From Rheinheimera hassiensis (GTDB taxonomy: Bacteria; Pseudomonadota; Gammaproteobacteria; Enterobacterales; Alteromonadaceae): DNA of 64,000 bases. The DNA lies in contig NZ_JAKUJZ010000002.1 in NCBI RefSeq assembly GCF_022436675.1, positions 188,655 to 252,654 on the forward strand. Reading direction: 5' to 3'. This document shows, piece after piece, positions 35,240-45,827 of the stretch; the first letter of the stretch is position 1; each line of letters starts with the position of its first letter. Below the pieces are notes generated by a model. The model made no database searches and was not told the origin of the DNA. It saw only the letters and a program-made list of their open reading frames with translations. The translations under genes were made by a program, and so were the position numbers.

Positions 35240-37282
35240 ATGTTTAAAGTGTCTTTCTCTTTATTTGCGCTATCAGCAGTGGCACTGAGTGTGGTGTCTT
35301 GTGCTGTCAGCACACCACCACAGGCGGTAACGGTAAAACTGCGGGTGCTGGAAACCTCTGATCTGCACGCCAATGTCATGGACTATAACTACTACACTGC
35401 CGCCCAGGATCCCAGCATTGGTCTGGCGCGCACAGCCAGCCTGATAGCAGCCGCCCGGCAGGGGGCCGTTAATACCGTATTGGTGGATAACGGTGATTTA
35501 ATTCAGGGCAGCCCGATGGGCGATTATGCTGCAGACAAAGGCCTGGCTGACGGCGAGGTACACCCGGTGTTTCAGGCCATGAATGTACTGCAATACGATG
35601 TGGGCAATATTGGTAACCACGAGTTTAATTACGGCCTGGATTTTTTGCAAAAAGCACTGGCCGGTGCCGCTTTTCCGTATATTAATGCCAATGTGTATTG
35701 CGCACAGCCGCAGTGCTGGAACGGCATAAAACAGGGCGGGCATTTATTTACGCCTTATCTCATTAAAGACACGGTGGTAACAGATACCGCAGGTAATCAA
35801 CACAGTATAAAAATTGGCTATATTGGCTTTGTACCACCCCAAATTTTGCAGTGGGACAAGCAGCATTTAACCGGTAAAGTACGTGCGGCCGGCATTGTGG
35901 AAACGGCAATAAAACTAGTGCCGCAAATGAAAGCGCAGGGGGCCGATCTGGTTATTGCTATCCCGCACTCGGGCATTGGCTCCAGCGAGAGCCCTGGCGA
36001 TACTAACGCGGAAAACGCAGTGTATGCCATTACTCAGGTGCCGGACATTGATGCGGTGCTGTTTGGCCACAGCCATTCTGTTTTCCCCTCAGCCCGTTAC
36101 AGTGATCTGCCGGGCGCAAATATTGAAAAAGGCCTGCTTAACGGCGTTGCCGCAGTAATGCCGGGGCGTTGGGGCGACAATATGGGCCAGGTAGATTTCA
36201 CCCTTAGCCTGCAACACGGCAAATGGCAGGTAACTGATGCTACTGCCAAAGCTGTAGCTATTTATGACGGGATTAAAAAAGCGCCGCTGGTGGCGGCTGA
36301 TAAACGTATTCATACCGCAGTACAGCAGGCACATCAGGGCACGATTGACTTTATGCAGCGCCAGATTGGTGTGGCATCGGCCGATATGTATAGCTTTCTG
36401 GCCCAGGTACAGGACGACCCTACAGTGCAAATTGTAGCTAACGCCCAGATAGCCAAAGTTACTGCTATGCTCCCCGCACAGCTGCAGCATATGCCGGTTC
36501 TGTCGGCAGCATCGCCGTTTAAAGCCGGCGGAAGGCGCAGTTCACCGACAGATACACAGCAGTACATTCAGGTATCAGCCGGTACGTTAAGCTTTCGCAA
36601 TGCTGCAGACTTATATCTTTACCCCAACACTGTGGTGGCGGTAAAACTCAGCGGTGTTGAATTAAAAGACTGGCTGGAATGCTCGGCCAACCAGTTTAAC
36701 CGCATTGATGTGACCAGCAGTGCGCCACAACAGCTGATTAACTATGAACACCCGACCTACAATTTTGATGTGATCGATGGCGTAAACTATCAGATAGATG
36801 TTACCCAACCAGCCAAATTTGGCCCAGACTGTGAGCTGCTAAACGCAACCGCCTCGCGTATTGTTAACCTGAGTTATACCGACAACAGCGGTAACGTTGT
36901 CAGCGGTAAAGCATTGGCCGAAAAGCAGTTTATAGTGGCAACCAATAATTACCGCGCTTTTGGTGGCAGTTTTGCCGGTACCGGCAGCGAGCATGTGGTA
37001 ATGGAGCTGCCCGACAGCAACCGTGAAGCGCTGGTAAGTTATATTGAGCAGCAATCCGGCTACGACGCGGCCAGCGGGCAATACACCGGTCAGGTAAACC
37101 CGGCGGCCGACAATAACTGGCGTTTGTTGCCTGTTGCCGGTAGCGTACCGCTGGATATCCGCTTCAGCACGCAAGACAGTAAAACAGCAGAAGACTTTGT
37201 CCGCCGCTATAAGCAGTGGCCCATGACCAAGCTGGGCACCGACGAGCAGGGGTTTGCCCAGTACCGTATTGAGCTGCAGTAG
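35240..37282 (+). CDS. cpdB: 2',3'-cyclic-nucleotide 2'-phosphodiesterase/3'-nucleotidase
   Basis: 680-aa member of the 5'-nucleotidase family. The metallophosphatase domain has LETSDLHANVMDYNYY, DNGDLIQGSPM, IGNHEFNYGLDF and GHSHSVF; the C-terminal substrate domain contains KAGGRR and YLYPNTVVAVKLSG. It hydrolyses 2',3'-cNMPs and 3'-nucleotides outside the cytoplasm, supplying phosphate and nucleosides. The N-terminus has a lipobox-like SVVSC, so it may be lipid-anchored rather than free in the periplasm. Starts two bases after the peptidase gene. Confidence 0.93.
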   Translation: MFKVSFSLFALSAVALSVVSCAVSTPPQAVTVKLRVLETSDLHANVMDYNYYTAAQDPSIGLARTASLIAAARQGAVNTVLVDNGDLIQGSPMGDYAADKGLADGEVHPVFQAMNVLQYDVGNIGNHEFNYGLDFLQKALAGAAFPYINANVYCAQPQCWNGIKQGGHLFTPYLIKDTVVTDTAGNQHSIKIGYIGFVPPQILQWDKQHLTGKVRAAGIVETAIKLVPQMKAQGADLVIAIPHSGIGSSESPGDTNAENAVYAITQVPDIDAVLFGHSHSVFPSARYSDLPGANIEKGLLNGVAAVMPGRWGDNMGQVDFTLSLQHGKWQVTDATAKAVAIYDGIKKAPLVAADKRIHTAVQQAHQGTIDFMQRQIGVASADMYSFLAQVQDDPTVQIVANAQIAKVTAMLPAQLQHMPVLSAASPFKAGGRRSSPTDTQQYIQVSAGTLSFRNAADLYLYPNTVVAVKLSGVELKDWLECSANQFNRIDVTSSAPQQLINYEHPTYNFDVIDGVNYQIDVTQPAKFGPDCELLNATASRIVNLSYTDNSGNVVSGKALAEKQFIVATNNYRAFGGSFAGTGSEHVVMELPDSNREALVSYIEQQSGYDAASGQYTGQVNPAADNNWRLLPVAGSVPLDIRFSTQDSKTAEDFVRRYKQWPMTKLGTDEQGFAQYRIELQ

Positions 37283-37321
37283 ATGCGAGCTGAGCGCAAT
37301 AGTAGAAAAGAGTGAAAGAGT

Positions 37322-37885
37322 ATGTTGAAAATTGCCGCAAGTAACAGGCTGAGTTTTACCCTGCTTTCTGAACAGGATGCAGGGTTGCTGTTTGAAGTAG
37401 ATCAGGATCAAGAGGTTATGCGCTACCTCAACGGTGGCAAGCTTACAACGATGCAAAGCATTGTTGATGTATTTATACCGAGGATGATGCAGTATCGCAG
37501 CCCGGCCCAAGGCTATGGTATTTGGCAGGTGCGGCGGTTAGAAGATAACGCTTATATCGGCTGGGTATTAATACGACCGATGGGGTTTAACACCGCAGCG
37601 CCAAGCCACGACGACGTTGAAATTGGCTGGCGTTTTAAGCGGCAGTACTGGGGGCAGGGTTATGCCAGTGAGGCAGCCCGGGCTGTGGCTGACGCGGTGC
37701 TGGCAAATAATAGCAATGTCCGGTTTTTGTCGGCAATTGCCATGCCGGATAACGCCGGCTCAATTGGCGTTATGCGTAAACTGGGTATGCAGTTTGTAAA
37801 ACGCTATCTGCACCGCGATGCGCTGGGGGATGTAGATGCCGTTTTGTACCGGAAGACGGTTAATACGGCAGTAGCAACGGAGTAA
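37322..37885 (+). CDS. GNAT-family N-acetyltransferase, RimJ/RimL-like
   Basis: 187 aa with the RimJ/RimL-type GNAT layout: LSFTLLSEQDAGLLFEVDQD, VEIGWRFKRQYWGQGYASEA (acetyl-CoA loop QYWGQGYASEA), then IAMPDNAGSIGVMRKLGMQF. Substrate unknown; could be an amino group of a protein or small molecule. Same direction as cpdB, 39 bases after it. Confidence 0.85.
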   Translation: MLKIAASNRLSFTLLSEQDAGLLFEVDQDQEVMRYLNGGKLTTMQSIVDVFIPRMMQYRSPAQGYGIWQVRRLEDNAYIGWVLIRPMGFNTAAPSHDDVEIGWRFKRQYWGQGYASEAARAVADAVLANNSNVRFLSAIAMPDNAGSIGVMRKLGMQFVKRYLHRDALGDVDAVLYRKTVNTAVATE

Positions 37886-37911
37886 GCCGCGGCAGGCTGT
37901 TGGTGTAAGTA

Positions 37912-37946
37912 AAAAGCGCTGCAGCTTTTCCGGTTGCAGCGCTTTT
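37912..37946. terminator. bidirectional intrinsic terminator
   Basis: AAAAGCGCTGCA and TGCAGCGCTTTT form a perfect stem with an 11-base loop between the convergent GNAT and katG genes, with A/T runs on both sides. Confidence 0.85.
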
Positions 37947-37961
37947 GCCTGATGGTGCTTA

Positions 37962-40217
37962 TTAACGGTCCAGGTTCATTACCTTAGTCCAGGCTTTGAT
38001 AAAGTCGTCAACAAACTTTTGTTTCGAGGTGTCAAAAGCGTACACTTCGGCCACGGCGCGCAGCTCCGAGTTTGAACCAAAGATCAGATCAACAGAGGTG
38101 GCTGACCACTTTTTGTTGCCCGATTTACGGTCAAAGCCTTCATATATACCCTCAGTAGCTGATTTCTTCCAAACGGTGGACATATCCAACAGATTAACGA
38201 AGAAATCGTTATTCAGCGTACCTGGCTTAGCTGTGAACACGCCGTGCTTTGAGCCCTGGTAGTTAGCGTCCAGCGCACGTAAACCACCTATCAGCACGGT
38301 CATTTCCGGTATGCTCAGGTCCAGTTGATCAGCTTTATCTACCAGCATCTCAGTCGGTGATTTGTAGCTTGCCGTTGCGTCGAAGTAGTTTCTGAAACCA
38401 TCAGCTGTCAGTTCAAGCAGGCTAAAGGCATTAACGTCTGTCATGTCCTGAGTGGCATCACCACGGCCCGGTGTAAACGGCACTGTAACGTTATAACCGG
38501 CGTCTTTGGCGGCTTTTTCAATTGCTGCCGTGCCGCCCAACACGATTAAGTCAGCCAGTGACACTTTTTTACGGCTGGTATTAAAATCTTGCTGGATGGC
38601 TGTTAGCGCTTTGATTACTTTTGCTGTTTCAGCCGGGTTATTTACTGCCCAATCTTTTTGTGGCACCAATGCAATGCGCGCACCGTTAGCACCACCACGC
38701 ATATCGGTGTCACGATAGCTGGCAGCAGAGCCCCAGGCTACACGCACCAACTCAGGCACGGTTAAACCAGATTTTAAAATACTGGCTTTCAGTGCTTTAA
38801 CATCACCGGTTTTAATGTTGGACTGGGTTTTTTCGTCAATCGGATCTTGCCAAATCAGCACGTCTTTCGGTACTTCTTTACCCAAAAAGTTACGTGGTGG
38901 CCCCATATCGCGGTGCGTCAGTTTGTACCAGGCTTTGGCAAAGGCTAAGCGGTATTCTTCCGGGTCTGCTAAAAAGCGCTCGGCAATTTTGCGATACTCC
39001 GGGTCAAACTTCAGCGCTAAATCCGCGGTGGTCATTACCGGTGGGTTAAACTTACCTTTGATATGCGCATCGGGCACTACTTTATGCAGTGACTCATCGG
39101 TTGGCACCCACTGAATAGCACCCGCCGGGCTGCGGGTTTGTTTCCACTCGAAGTTAAGCAGGTTGCTTAAGTATAGCGATGTCCATTGCGTTGGAGCCTG
39201 AGTCCAGGCACCTTCTAAGCCGCTGGTAATCGTATCTTCAGAATGGCCTTTGCCACAGTTGTTTTTCCAGCCCAGGCCTTGTTCTTCAACGCCTGCTGCA
39301 CCAGGCTCAGCTTCCAGACAATCTTTGGGTTTATGTGCACCGTGCATTTTACCAAAGGTATGGCCACCGGCGATTAACGCCAGGGTTTCTTCATCGTTCA
39401 TGGCCATGCGCTCAAAGGCGATACGGATATTTTTCGCTGAACCGAGCGGGTCTGGTACGCCTTTAGGGCCTTCCGGGTTAACGTAAATCAACCCCATGTG
39501 GGTCGCGCCCAGCGGGCGTTGTAGCTTACCGTCTTTATCTTCACGGTCGCTAGCCAGCATTTCAACTTCCGGCCCCCAGTACACTATATCGGGTTCCCAG
39601 TCGTCGGCACGGCCACCGGCAAAGCCGTAGGTTTTAAAACCCATGTTCTCCAGCGCCACATTGCCGGCCAGCACAATAAGATCTGACCAGGACAATGCTT
39701 GCCCGTATTTTTGTTTTACCGGCCATAATAAGCGCCGCGCTTTATCGAGGCTTGCGTTATCCGGCCAGCTGTTTAGCGGGTCAAACCGCTGCTGACCACC
39801 ACCGGCGCCACCGCGGCCGTCCAGAGTGCGATAGGTACCGGCGCTATGCCAGGTCATGCGAATAAAGAACGGGCCATAGTTACCAAAATCCGCTGGCCAC
39901 CAATCTTGTGACTGCGTTAACAGAGCGTTGATGTCTCGCTTTACACTGTCTAAATCCAGTTTATTAAAAGCGTCAGCATAGCTGAAGTTATCGCCATAAG
40001 GGTTAGATCGTGTATCGTGATCGCGCAGCACAGACAAATCAAGTTGCTGTGGCCACCAAAACAGGTTAGTTCTTACTGCACCCTGCTGAGCACTCCCATG
40101 ACCTGAGGCACCAGCTGGTTTAGTCATGGTTTTGTCACTGGCAAAGGCGGCACCGGATACCAGCAACATGCTTATCATGCCAGCCAGCGCTCTGGTTTTA
40201 AAAGTTTGTCTATTCAT
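37962..40217 (-). CDS. katG: catalase-peroxidase with signal peptide
   Basis: 751-aa heme enzyme that removes hydrogen peroxide. The distal site [11 protein letters not shown], the tyrosine of the Met-Tyr-Trp adduct in [10 protein letters not shown], and the proximal [16 protein letters not shown] are all present; the second, non-heme half is complete. Unlike cytoplasmic KatG it begins with a clear export signal ([19 protein letters not shown], residues 11-29), as in KatP-type periplasmic enzymes. SD AAGGAA precedes the ATG. No linked regulator is visible. Confidence 0.95.
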   Translation of the reverse strand: MNRQTFKTRALAGMISMLLVSGAAFASDKTMTKPAGASGHGSAQQGAVRTNLFWWPQQLDLSVLRDHDTRSNPYGDNFSYADAFNKLDLDSVKRDINALLTQSQDWWPADFGNYGPFFIRMTWHSAGTYRTLDGRGGAGGGQQRFDPLNSWPDNASLDKARRLLWPVKQKYGQALSWSDLIVLAGNVALENMGFKTYGFAGGRADDWEPDIVYWGPEVEMLASDREDKDGKLQRPLGATHMGLIYVNPEGPKGVPDPLGSAKNIRIAFERMAMNDEETLALIAGGHTFGKMHGAHKPKDCLEAEPGAAGVEEQGLGWKNNCGKGHSEDTITSGLEGAWTQAPTQWTSLYLSNLLNFEWKQTRSPAGAIQWVPTDESLHKVVPDAHIKGKFNPPVMTTADLALKFDPEYRKIAERFLADPEEYRLAFAKAWYKLTHRDMGPPRNFLGKEVPKDVLIWQDPIDEKTQSNIKTGDVKALKASILKSGLTVPELVRVAWGSAASYRDTDMRGGANGARIALVPQKDWAVNNPAETAKVIKALTAIQQDFNTSRKKVSLADLIVLGGTAAIEKAAKDAGYNVTVPFTPGRGDATQDMTDVNAFSLLELTADGFRNYFDATASYKSPTEMLVDKADQLDLSIPEMTVLIGGLRALDANYQGSKHGVFTAKPGTLNNDFFVNLLDMSTVWKKSATEGIYEGFDRKSGNKKWSATSVDLIFGSNSELRAVAEVYAFDTSKQKFVDDFIKAWTKVMNLDR

Positions 40218-40352
40218 TGTCAGCTTCCTTTTAGTTAACGTTTTATTATTATCTGCAGTGCTGATGCTGAAGAGGATCAGACACTGAGTTAAACAACCGC
40301 CAAACTAGTATAGTAAGAAGCTAATTTGCTGATGTGAATTAAAACGATGATG

Positions 40353-41123
40353 CTAATCGGTAAACTCGATGAGCCTGTCACCAAATATATGCTTTATGCT
40401 GCCATCTGCGGTCATTGCCGCAATACTTTGTTGTATCGCTTGCGAGATTTTTGGGCACTTACAGCTTTTGGCTAAGCCGATATACACTGGCTGTGGCACA
40501 ACAATATTAAGTGGAAAACTGACTTCTCTAATCTGGGGGGCCAGCTCCGGGTTTTCCTGCAATACGGCGCTGACCTGGCTTGGCGGCAGCAGTGCTGCTG
40601 TTACGCGGTGTTTGGCAACAATTTCAAGCGCGGAATAGATAGAGTTTACCCGTATAACCTGGTTTGGCGGCATGGCATTAACTATTGCTGTAACTTTAGG
40701 GTGAAAACCATAGTTGCGTATTGCTGCCAGCGTCATGGTAGATAATTCAGTAACTTGCTCTAGCCTACGGTTGTCTGTTGCAGACAAATAAACCCGATCC
40801 GGTTGGCGGGCCCCATAAGGGATATATTCAATTGCCTCTCTGCCATCACCAGTTTTAAGAATACCTACTACCAAATCGCTGTCGCCATCGGCAAGTTCTT
40901 TCAGACAGCGGCTGGAGGGGGTAGCTTTGCTGATTGATAGCTCAAAACCGGCGCGACGTGCCATTTCCTGCATAAAATCTACTGAAACACCCTGCGCTGT
41001 TTTTGCTGGGTTATTGAAATTAACATTACCTGGAAATTCCCAGACACACCACCTGAGTTGCTCTTTAGCAAATAACGGAAAAGCCGCAACTAAGCAACAT
41101 AATAAGGCTGGCAATTTGACCAT
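40353..41123 (-). CDS. periplasmic solute-binding-like protein
   Basis: 256 aa from the ATG at 41123, which has GGAGG upstream. Signal peptide LPALLCCLVAAFPLFA, then a family 3 binding-protein fold (GVSVDFMQEMARRAGFELSI, ELADGDSDLVVGILKTGDGR, SIYSALEIVAKHRVTAALLP). Cysteines near the mature N-terminus and in KSCKCPK may be structural. No permease or ATPase is adjacent. It is a second such orphan gene in the window, not close in sequence to the first. Confidence 0.75.
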   Translation of the reverse strand: MVKLPALLCCLVAAFPLFAKEQLRWCVWEFPGNVNFNNPAKTAQGVSVDFMQEMARRAGFELSISKATPSSRCLKELADGDSDLVVGILKTGDGREAIEYIPYGARQPDRVYLSATDNRRLEQVTELSTMTLAAIRNYGFHPKVTAIVNAMPPNQVIRVNSIYSALEIVAKHRVTAALLPPSQVSAVLQENPELAPQIREVSFPLNIVVPQPVYIGLAKSCKCPKISQAIQQSIAAMTADGSIKHIFGDRLIEFTD

Positions 41124-41319
41124 CGTTGTAACACCTCCGTTGGATATTGCAGTATCAGTTGATGGTATAAATTTTGTTAACAAACTGACGTCATGGCTGA
41201 TACTGTAGCAAGGAAGCGGCTGATATTGTGCAAAACTGGAGAAATAACGGAAAAATAAGCAGATTAAGTATAGTGGCTAATTTTAGCGGGCAGCTTTTGC
41301 TGCCCGCAGAGGGCGCGTT

Positions 41320-43557
41320 TTAATATTGCCAGCGCACACTTAATGTTAACTGGCGGGGTTTGCCGTAATTGGCGTAGTCGATATTGGCCCAGTACACTTT
41401 GTCAAACAGGTTGGTAACGCTAAAGGTGCTGCTGAGCTTGTCGTTAAACTGCCAGCTGGCGAACAGATTAGCCAATATATAAGCATCTTGCGTATAGGTA
41501 ACGCCGGCAGCTTCTGTTGGATGGCTTACGCCATAACCCACCGTTTCGCCCTGCCAGTTAAAGCCACCACCCAGCATCAACTTTGCCAGCTCGCCGCTGA
41601 ACTGATAATGCGTTGATAGCTGCGCTGAATGTTTCGGCAGGTTGGTCCAGATTTTATCGTTGTCATGGCGTTTGGTATCAACATAAGCATAACCTGCATT
41701 AAGCAACCAGCTTTCAGACAAATGGCCGCTGGCGCTGATCTCAAATCCCTGGCTTTCTGTGCCGTTTACCCCGCGATAGGCCGAGCTGCCATCAGGCAGG
41801 CTGTTTTCCGGTTGGCTCAGGTCACGCACGGCATAGTTGTCCTGGCGGGTTTTAAACAGCGCAGCGTTAACTGATAACTGGTCGTCAAACAGGCTGCTTT
41901 TAATGCCCAGTTCCAGGTTTTCCCCCAGCACCGGTGCCAGTAAATTGTTGTCTTTATCTTTGTAATTCTGCGGGCTGAAAATGTCGGTATAGCTGATATA
42001 CAGGCTATGTTGCTGCGACAGATCCCACACTAAGCCGACATAAGGGGTTACCTCATTGCTTACCTTATACGCGCCGGAGGTAGCGGTATATTGGCCGCCG
42101 GTGTCAAAGCTGTCCGTTGCGGTTTCCCAGTTGCTGAGGCGGGCGCCGGCTATCAGTGACCAGTCTTCATGTAGCCTGAACCTGTTAGCAAGGTAAAAAC
42201 CGCGCTGTTTAGTGGTGGCCAGCCGGTAAGCGCCGGTTTTGCTGTACTGTGGCATTGGTGCGCTGCCATCATAGTTCCTTGCATCCGGAACAGCGTAAGA
42301 CCAGTCGGCTACTGAGCTGAACAGTGTAGTTTCGGCGTCCAGCTCTGACACTGAGGCACCGGCGATGAGATCGTGTTCCCGGCCCAACAGCATATAACTA
42401 CCGGTTAAATACAGATCAAAACTGTTGCGGGTATCTTCACCGGCACCTACACCGGCCAGCAGGGTTAAACCACTGCCATCAGTGGGATTCGGAAAACCGC
42501 TGGCATATACCCGCAAACTGGACACTTCGCCTTTGGTTTGGTTAATAGCGGCTTTGAGGTGCCAATTATTGTCAAAACGGTGGCTGATATCGCTAAACAG
42601 CGTATAGCTGTTGCGTTGCCAGTGGGTCCATGTCGGCGCATAGCTGGTAGATACCGGCAGGTTGGCCTCGCTGCCATCAGCGGCAAAAATGGGGATGGTG
42701 CCCCAAATAGTGCCTTCCGGCTTATTGTCCTGGCCTTGGACACCAACAGTTAGCGTGGTGCTGTCGGTTAAATCGGTTTCGGTAATAAATAATCCGGCGA
42801 GTTTCTTTTCCTGGTAGCGGTCACGGAAACTGTCAGCATCTAACCCGGCTATTACTAACCGGCTGCGTACAGATGCATCTGCGGTTAGCGGCGTACTCAC
42901 GTCAGCCACTGCGCGGCGCATTTGCCAGGAGCCAATACTGGCCGATAACGACGCGGCAAGCTCTTTACCCGGCCGTTTACGCAGTAAATTTACCGTAGCT
43001 GAGGGTGAACCGACGCCGGAGAATAAGCCGTTGGCGCCACGGATCACTTCAACGCGCTCATACAGCGCGGTGTCATATTCCTGATTGGTACTGCCACTAT
43101 AAGTAGGAATACTATCAACCTGAAAATCTGTGATCTGAAAGCCGCGGGCAAAGTAGAGCGGGCGCTGGGTGTCGTACAAGGTAACATTTACGCCAGGCAC
43201 GTTCATCATTACATCATTGATATCAATCATATTAGCGGCAGCCATCAGTTCGGCAGACACTTCGCTTATCGATTGCGGAATTTCGCGCGCTGTTAGCGGC
43301 ATACGGGTCGGCGTGCTTTGCTGCAGTCTTTTGCCGTTAACGCGGATTGTCTCGACAGACGATTCAGCTTGTTCTGTGTCGGTTTGTTCGTTTGCTGCTG
43401 CTGCCACAGTGCTTAACGGTGACAAAGCCAGGCTCACCGCCAGGGTTAAAGGCAGCAGCCGCAAAGCCGGACGGCTGCAAATCTGTGATTGGGCAGTTAA
43501 TGTTGCTGCAGTGCTATGAGCAGAAGCGGAATGAGTGGAAAGCAGGTGGTAACGCAA
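41320..43557 (-). CDS. TonB-dependent siderophore receptor, FhuE/FoxA-like
   Basis: 745-aa outer-membrane receptor for ferric siderophores. Seen: signal region with LPLTLAVSLALSPLSTVAAA, TonB box VETIRVNG, plug motifs REIPQSISEVSAELM and ERVEVIRGANGLFSGVGSPS, and a 22-strand barrel ending LTLSVRWQY. The plug details (MIDINDVMMNVPGVNV) resemble hydroxamate/coprogen receptors. The start is TTG at 43557, supported by AAGGAG seven bases upstream. A Fur box lies 26 bases before the start. Confidence 0.9.
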   Translation of the reverse strand: MRYHLLSTHSASAHSTAATLTAQSQICSRPALRLLPLTLAVSLALSPLSTVAAAANEQTDTEQAESSVETIRVNGKRLQQSTPTRMPLTAREIPQSISEVSAELMAAANMIDINDVMMNVPGVNVTLYDTQRPLYFARGFQITDFQVDSIPTYSGSTNQEYDTALYERVEVIRGANGLFSGVGSPSATVNLLRKRPGKELAASLSASIGSWQMRRAVADVSTPLTADASVRSRLVIAGLDADSFRDRYQEKKLAGLFITETDLTDSTTLTVGVQGQDNKPEGTIWGTIPIFAADGSEANLPVSTSYAPTWTHWQRNSYTLFSDISHRFDNNWHLKAAINQTKGEVSSLRVYASGFPNPTDGSGLTLLAGVGAGEDTRNSFDLYLTGSYMLLGREHDLIAGASVSELDAETTLFSSVADWSYAVPDARNYDGSAPMPQYSKTGAYRLATTKQRGFYLANRFRLHEDWSLIAGARLSNWETATDSFDTGGQYTATSGAYKVSNEVTPYVGLVWDLSQQHSLYISYTDIFSPQNYKDKDNNLLAPVLGENLELGIKSSLFDDQLSVNAALFKTRQDNYAVRDLSQPENSLPDGSSAYRGVNGTESQGFEISASGHLSESWLLNAGYAYVDTKRHDNDKIWTNLPKHSAQLSTHYQFSGELAKLMLGGGFNWQGETVGYGVSHPTEAAGVTYTQDAYILANLFASWQFNDKLSSTFSVTNLFDKVYWANIDYANYGKPRQLTLSVRWQY

Positions 43558-43582
43558 GCTGAGACTCCTTGTTATAAATGTT

Positions 43583-43601
43583 AATGCGAACTATTATCAT
43601 T
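43583..43601 (-). promoter_or_regulatory. Fur box
   Basis: The minus strand reads AATGATAATAGTTCGCATT, matching the 19-bp Fur-box pattern (AATGATAAT repeats in palindromic form). It sits directly upstream of the siderophore receptor, so iron repression is expected. Confidence 0.75.
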
Positions 43602-43685
43602 GGCATTGTAATCATATGTTGGAGTCAGCACAAGGTGTTAAAACAAATAGCGCTCAGCACTCAATGGCTATACTGCAGTAAAAGA

Positions 43686-45077
43686 TTAGCCGCCAAGCAG
43701 CGCTAAAGTTTGCTGGTAGGGCAGGCGCAGGGCGTCGATGGCTTCCTGCTCTGATTTAATATTGGTATAACCAATAACCAGGCCGTAACGTTTGCTTTTA
43801 CCGGCATACCAGGCCGATAGCGGAAACACCAGCAGCTGGTGCTGTTGCCAGATATTGGCCAACTGTTCGTCCTGATTACCGGTTTTTAAAAACGCGACTA
43901 CATGCATGCCGCCGTCTGTCAGTTCGACATAAAACTGTGTCGGGTAAACCTGCTGCAAGGCGTTTAGTACCATTTGCCGGCGGGCCTGATACAGCGCACG
44001 CATTTTTTTTAAATGCTTAAAAAAATGTCCCTCAGAAATAAAGCGGCTGAGAATTTGCTGCGGCAGCAGCGGTAGGCTTGTTTCGACAATTTCTGCGGCT
44101 TCATGAAAGCGGTTGACCAACGCTTTGGGCAGTACGATGTAACTGATGCGCATGGCCGGCATAATGGTTTTGCTGAACGTGCCGACATAAATCACTCTGT
44201 CGGCGCTGTCCTGACTTTTCAGTGCCGGCAGCACTTTTTTGGTATAGTGGAATTCGCCATCATAATCATCTTCTACTATCCAGGATTGCCGCTCTTGTGC
44301 CCACTGCAACAACTGCTGACGTCTTGGCAGCGATAAAGTCACGGCCAGCGGGCTGTGGTGTGCCGGGGTGGTAATGACAAAGCGGGCATGCTGATGGTGT
44401 TGCAGCAAATAATCAACATGCAACCCGTGGCGGTCAACCGGCACATAGTGCAGGTTTTCAACGATGCGTTTTAACAGCTTCTGGCCGAAAAAATAACCGG
44501 GATCTTCATACACTACCTTATCTTGTCGTGTCGCCAGCGCTTGCAAAATTAACGCGATACTGTGTTTGTAGCCACTGGTTATGCACACCTGGCTGGCGCT
44601 GCAGTTAAGCCCGCGCGAAATATTGACATAATTGGCAATGGCTTCACGCAGCGGCGGATGGCCCATTACCGGCGGCGTTAGCATTTGCTCGGGTCGCATG
44701 GCACGGATGGCTTTACCGGATAACAGCAGCCACTTTTTATACGGAAACTGATCCAGTGACGGAATACCCAAGCGGAAAAAGCCAGGGTTGTCGCGTAAAT
44801 CAATTAAGTTCTGTAGTTTGCTATCTTCAACCGGCACGGTTATCGGCGCTTTAGTAATATTCAGCTGCAGATCAGGGTTAACCTGAGTGCCGAGTGCACC
44901 TTTGCTGACAAGATAACCCTCACCAATCAGAATATTATAAGCCGTTTCCACGGTTTTTTTCGCTACGCCTAAATCAGCGGCCAGTACGCGGATCGCCGGC
45001 ACTTTTTCACCCGGTTTCAAGTTTCCGCTTAAGATCTGCTGTTTATAGCGCTGATATATAGCCTGATAACCGGTCAT
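43686..45077 (-). CDS. MocR/PdxR-family regulator
   Basis: 463 aa: N-terminal GntR-type winged helix (GNLKPGEKVPAIRVLAADLG, residues 18-37) fused to a fold I aminotransferase domain with EDPGYFFG, EDDYDGEFHY and the PLP-binding lysine in YVGTFSKTIMP (Lys303). Such proteins sense PLP or amino compounds and usually control the divergent gene. Here that is azoR with an AhpD-like gene, 118 bases away, so it is probably their regulator. Confidence 0.88.
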   Translation of the reverse strand: MTGYQAIYQRYKQQILSGNLKPGEKVPAIRVLAADLGVAKKTVETAYNILIGEGYLVSKGALGTQVNPDLQLNITKAPITVPVEDSKLQNLIDLRDNPGFFRLGIPSLDQFPYKKWLLLSGKAIRAMRPEQMLTPPVMGHPPLREAIANYVNISRGLNCSASQVCITSGYKHSIALILQALATRQDKVVYEDPGYFFGQKLLKRIVENLHYVPVDRHGLHVDYLLQHHQHARFVITTPAHHSPLAVTLSLPRRQQLLQWAQERQSWIVEDDYDGEFHYTKKVLPALKSQDSADRVIYVGTFSKTIMPAMRISYIVLPKALVNRFHEAAEIVETSLPLLPQQILSRFISEGHFFKHLKKMRALYQARRQMVLNALQQVYPTQFYVELTDGGMHVVAFLKTGNQDEQLANIWQQHQLLVFPLSAWYAGKSKRYGLVIGYTNIKSEQEAIDALRLPYQQTLALLGG

Positions 45078-45195
45078 TATGTCCTACCTAAATACGTGGT
45101 TTTTGTATCTTTCAAATATGGCATGAAAGGCTAGACTTTGCACATCAGAACAGCACCGTAAGCCGAAATTAGCCGCGGCTTTATCAGGAGAAAGT

Positions 45196-45804
45196 ATGAA
45201 ACTGTTACATATTAAGGTCAGCCCGAATTTAACCGGCTCGGCGTCCAGAATTGTTGCAAGCCACCTGTTAAGCAAATTACAGCAGCGCCACCCGGCGTTA
45301 AGCGAAACAGTGCTGGATTTGGCACAGCAGCCGCTGCCGCATCTGGATGCGTTAACCGTTAGTGCCTTTTTGACCAAACCTGAATTGCGCACAGAAGCAC
45401 AACTACAAGCTGCAGCGTTGTCTGAGCAACTGGTTGATCAGTTGCTGGCACATGACACCTTGCTGATTTCTTCACCAATGTGGAACCTGGGTTTACCGTC
45501 AGTGCTAAAAGCCTGGTTCGACCATATTACCCGCGCCGGACGCACCTTTGCCTTTACCGCCGAAGGCGAAAAAGTCGGCCTGGTAAGCAATAAAAAAGTA
45601 TTGGTGGTGATGGCTAACGGCACACCTCTTATTGGCCAGCCCAACGAAGCAGACGACCAGTTTACCCCTTATATCACAACGGCTTTGCGCTATATCGGTA
45701 TTACCGATGTGCGTTTTATCCGGGTGGATGGTACCCATCACCCGCAAACGAGAGCAGCAGCTGTACCTGAAGCCTTAGCTGCTATTGATTTTCTGCCACT
45801 TTAA
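45196..45804 (+). CDS. azoR: FMN-dependent NADH-azoreductase
   Basis: 202-aa flavodoxin-fold quinone/azo reductase: MKLLHIKVSPNLTGSASRIV (FMN phosphate site), LISSPMWNLGLPSVLKAWFDH and RAGRTFAFTAEG are the family segments. It reduces quinones and azo or nitro compounds by two electrons. SD AGGAGA is seven bases before the ATG. Operon with the next gene, 23 bases away. Confidence 0.9.
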   Translation: MKLLHIKVSPNLTGSASRIVASHLLSKLQQRHPALSETVLDLAQQPLPHLDALTVSAFLTKPELRTEAQLQAAALSEQLVDQLLAHDTLLISSPMWNLGLPSVLKAWFDHITRAGRTFAFTAEGEKVGLVSNKKVLVVMANGTPLIGQPNEADDQFTPYITTALRYIGITDVRFIRVDGTHHPQTRAAAVPEALAAIDFLPL

Positions 45805-45827
45805 CTGAAAACCCCGGAGCAATAACT

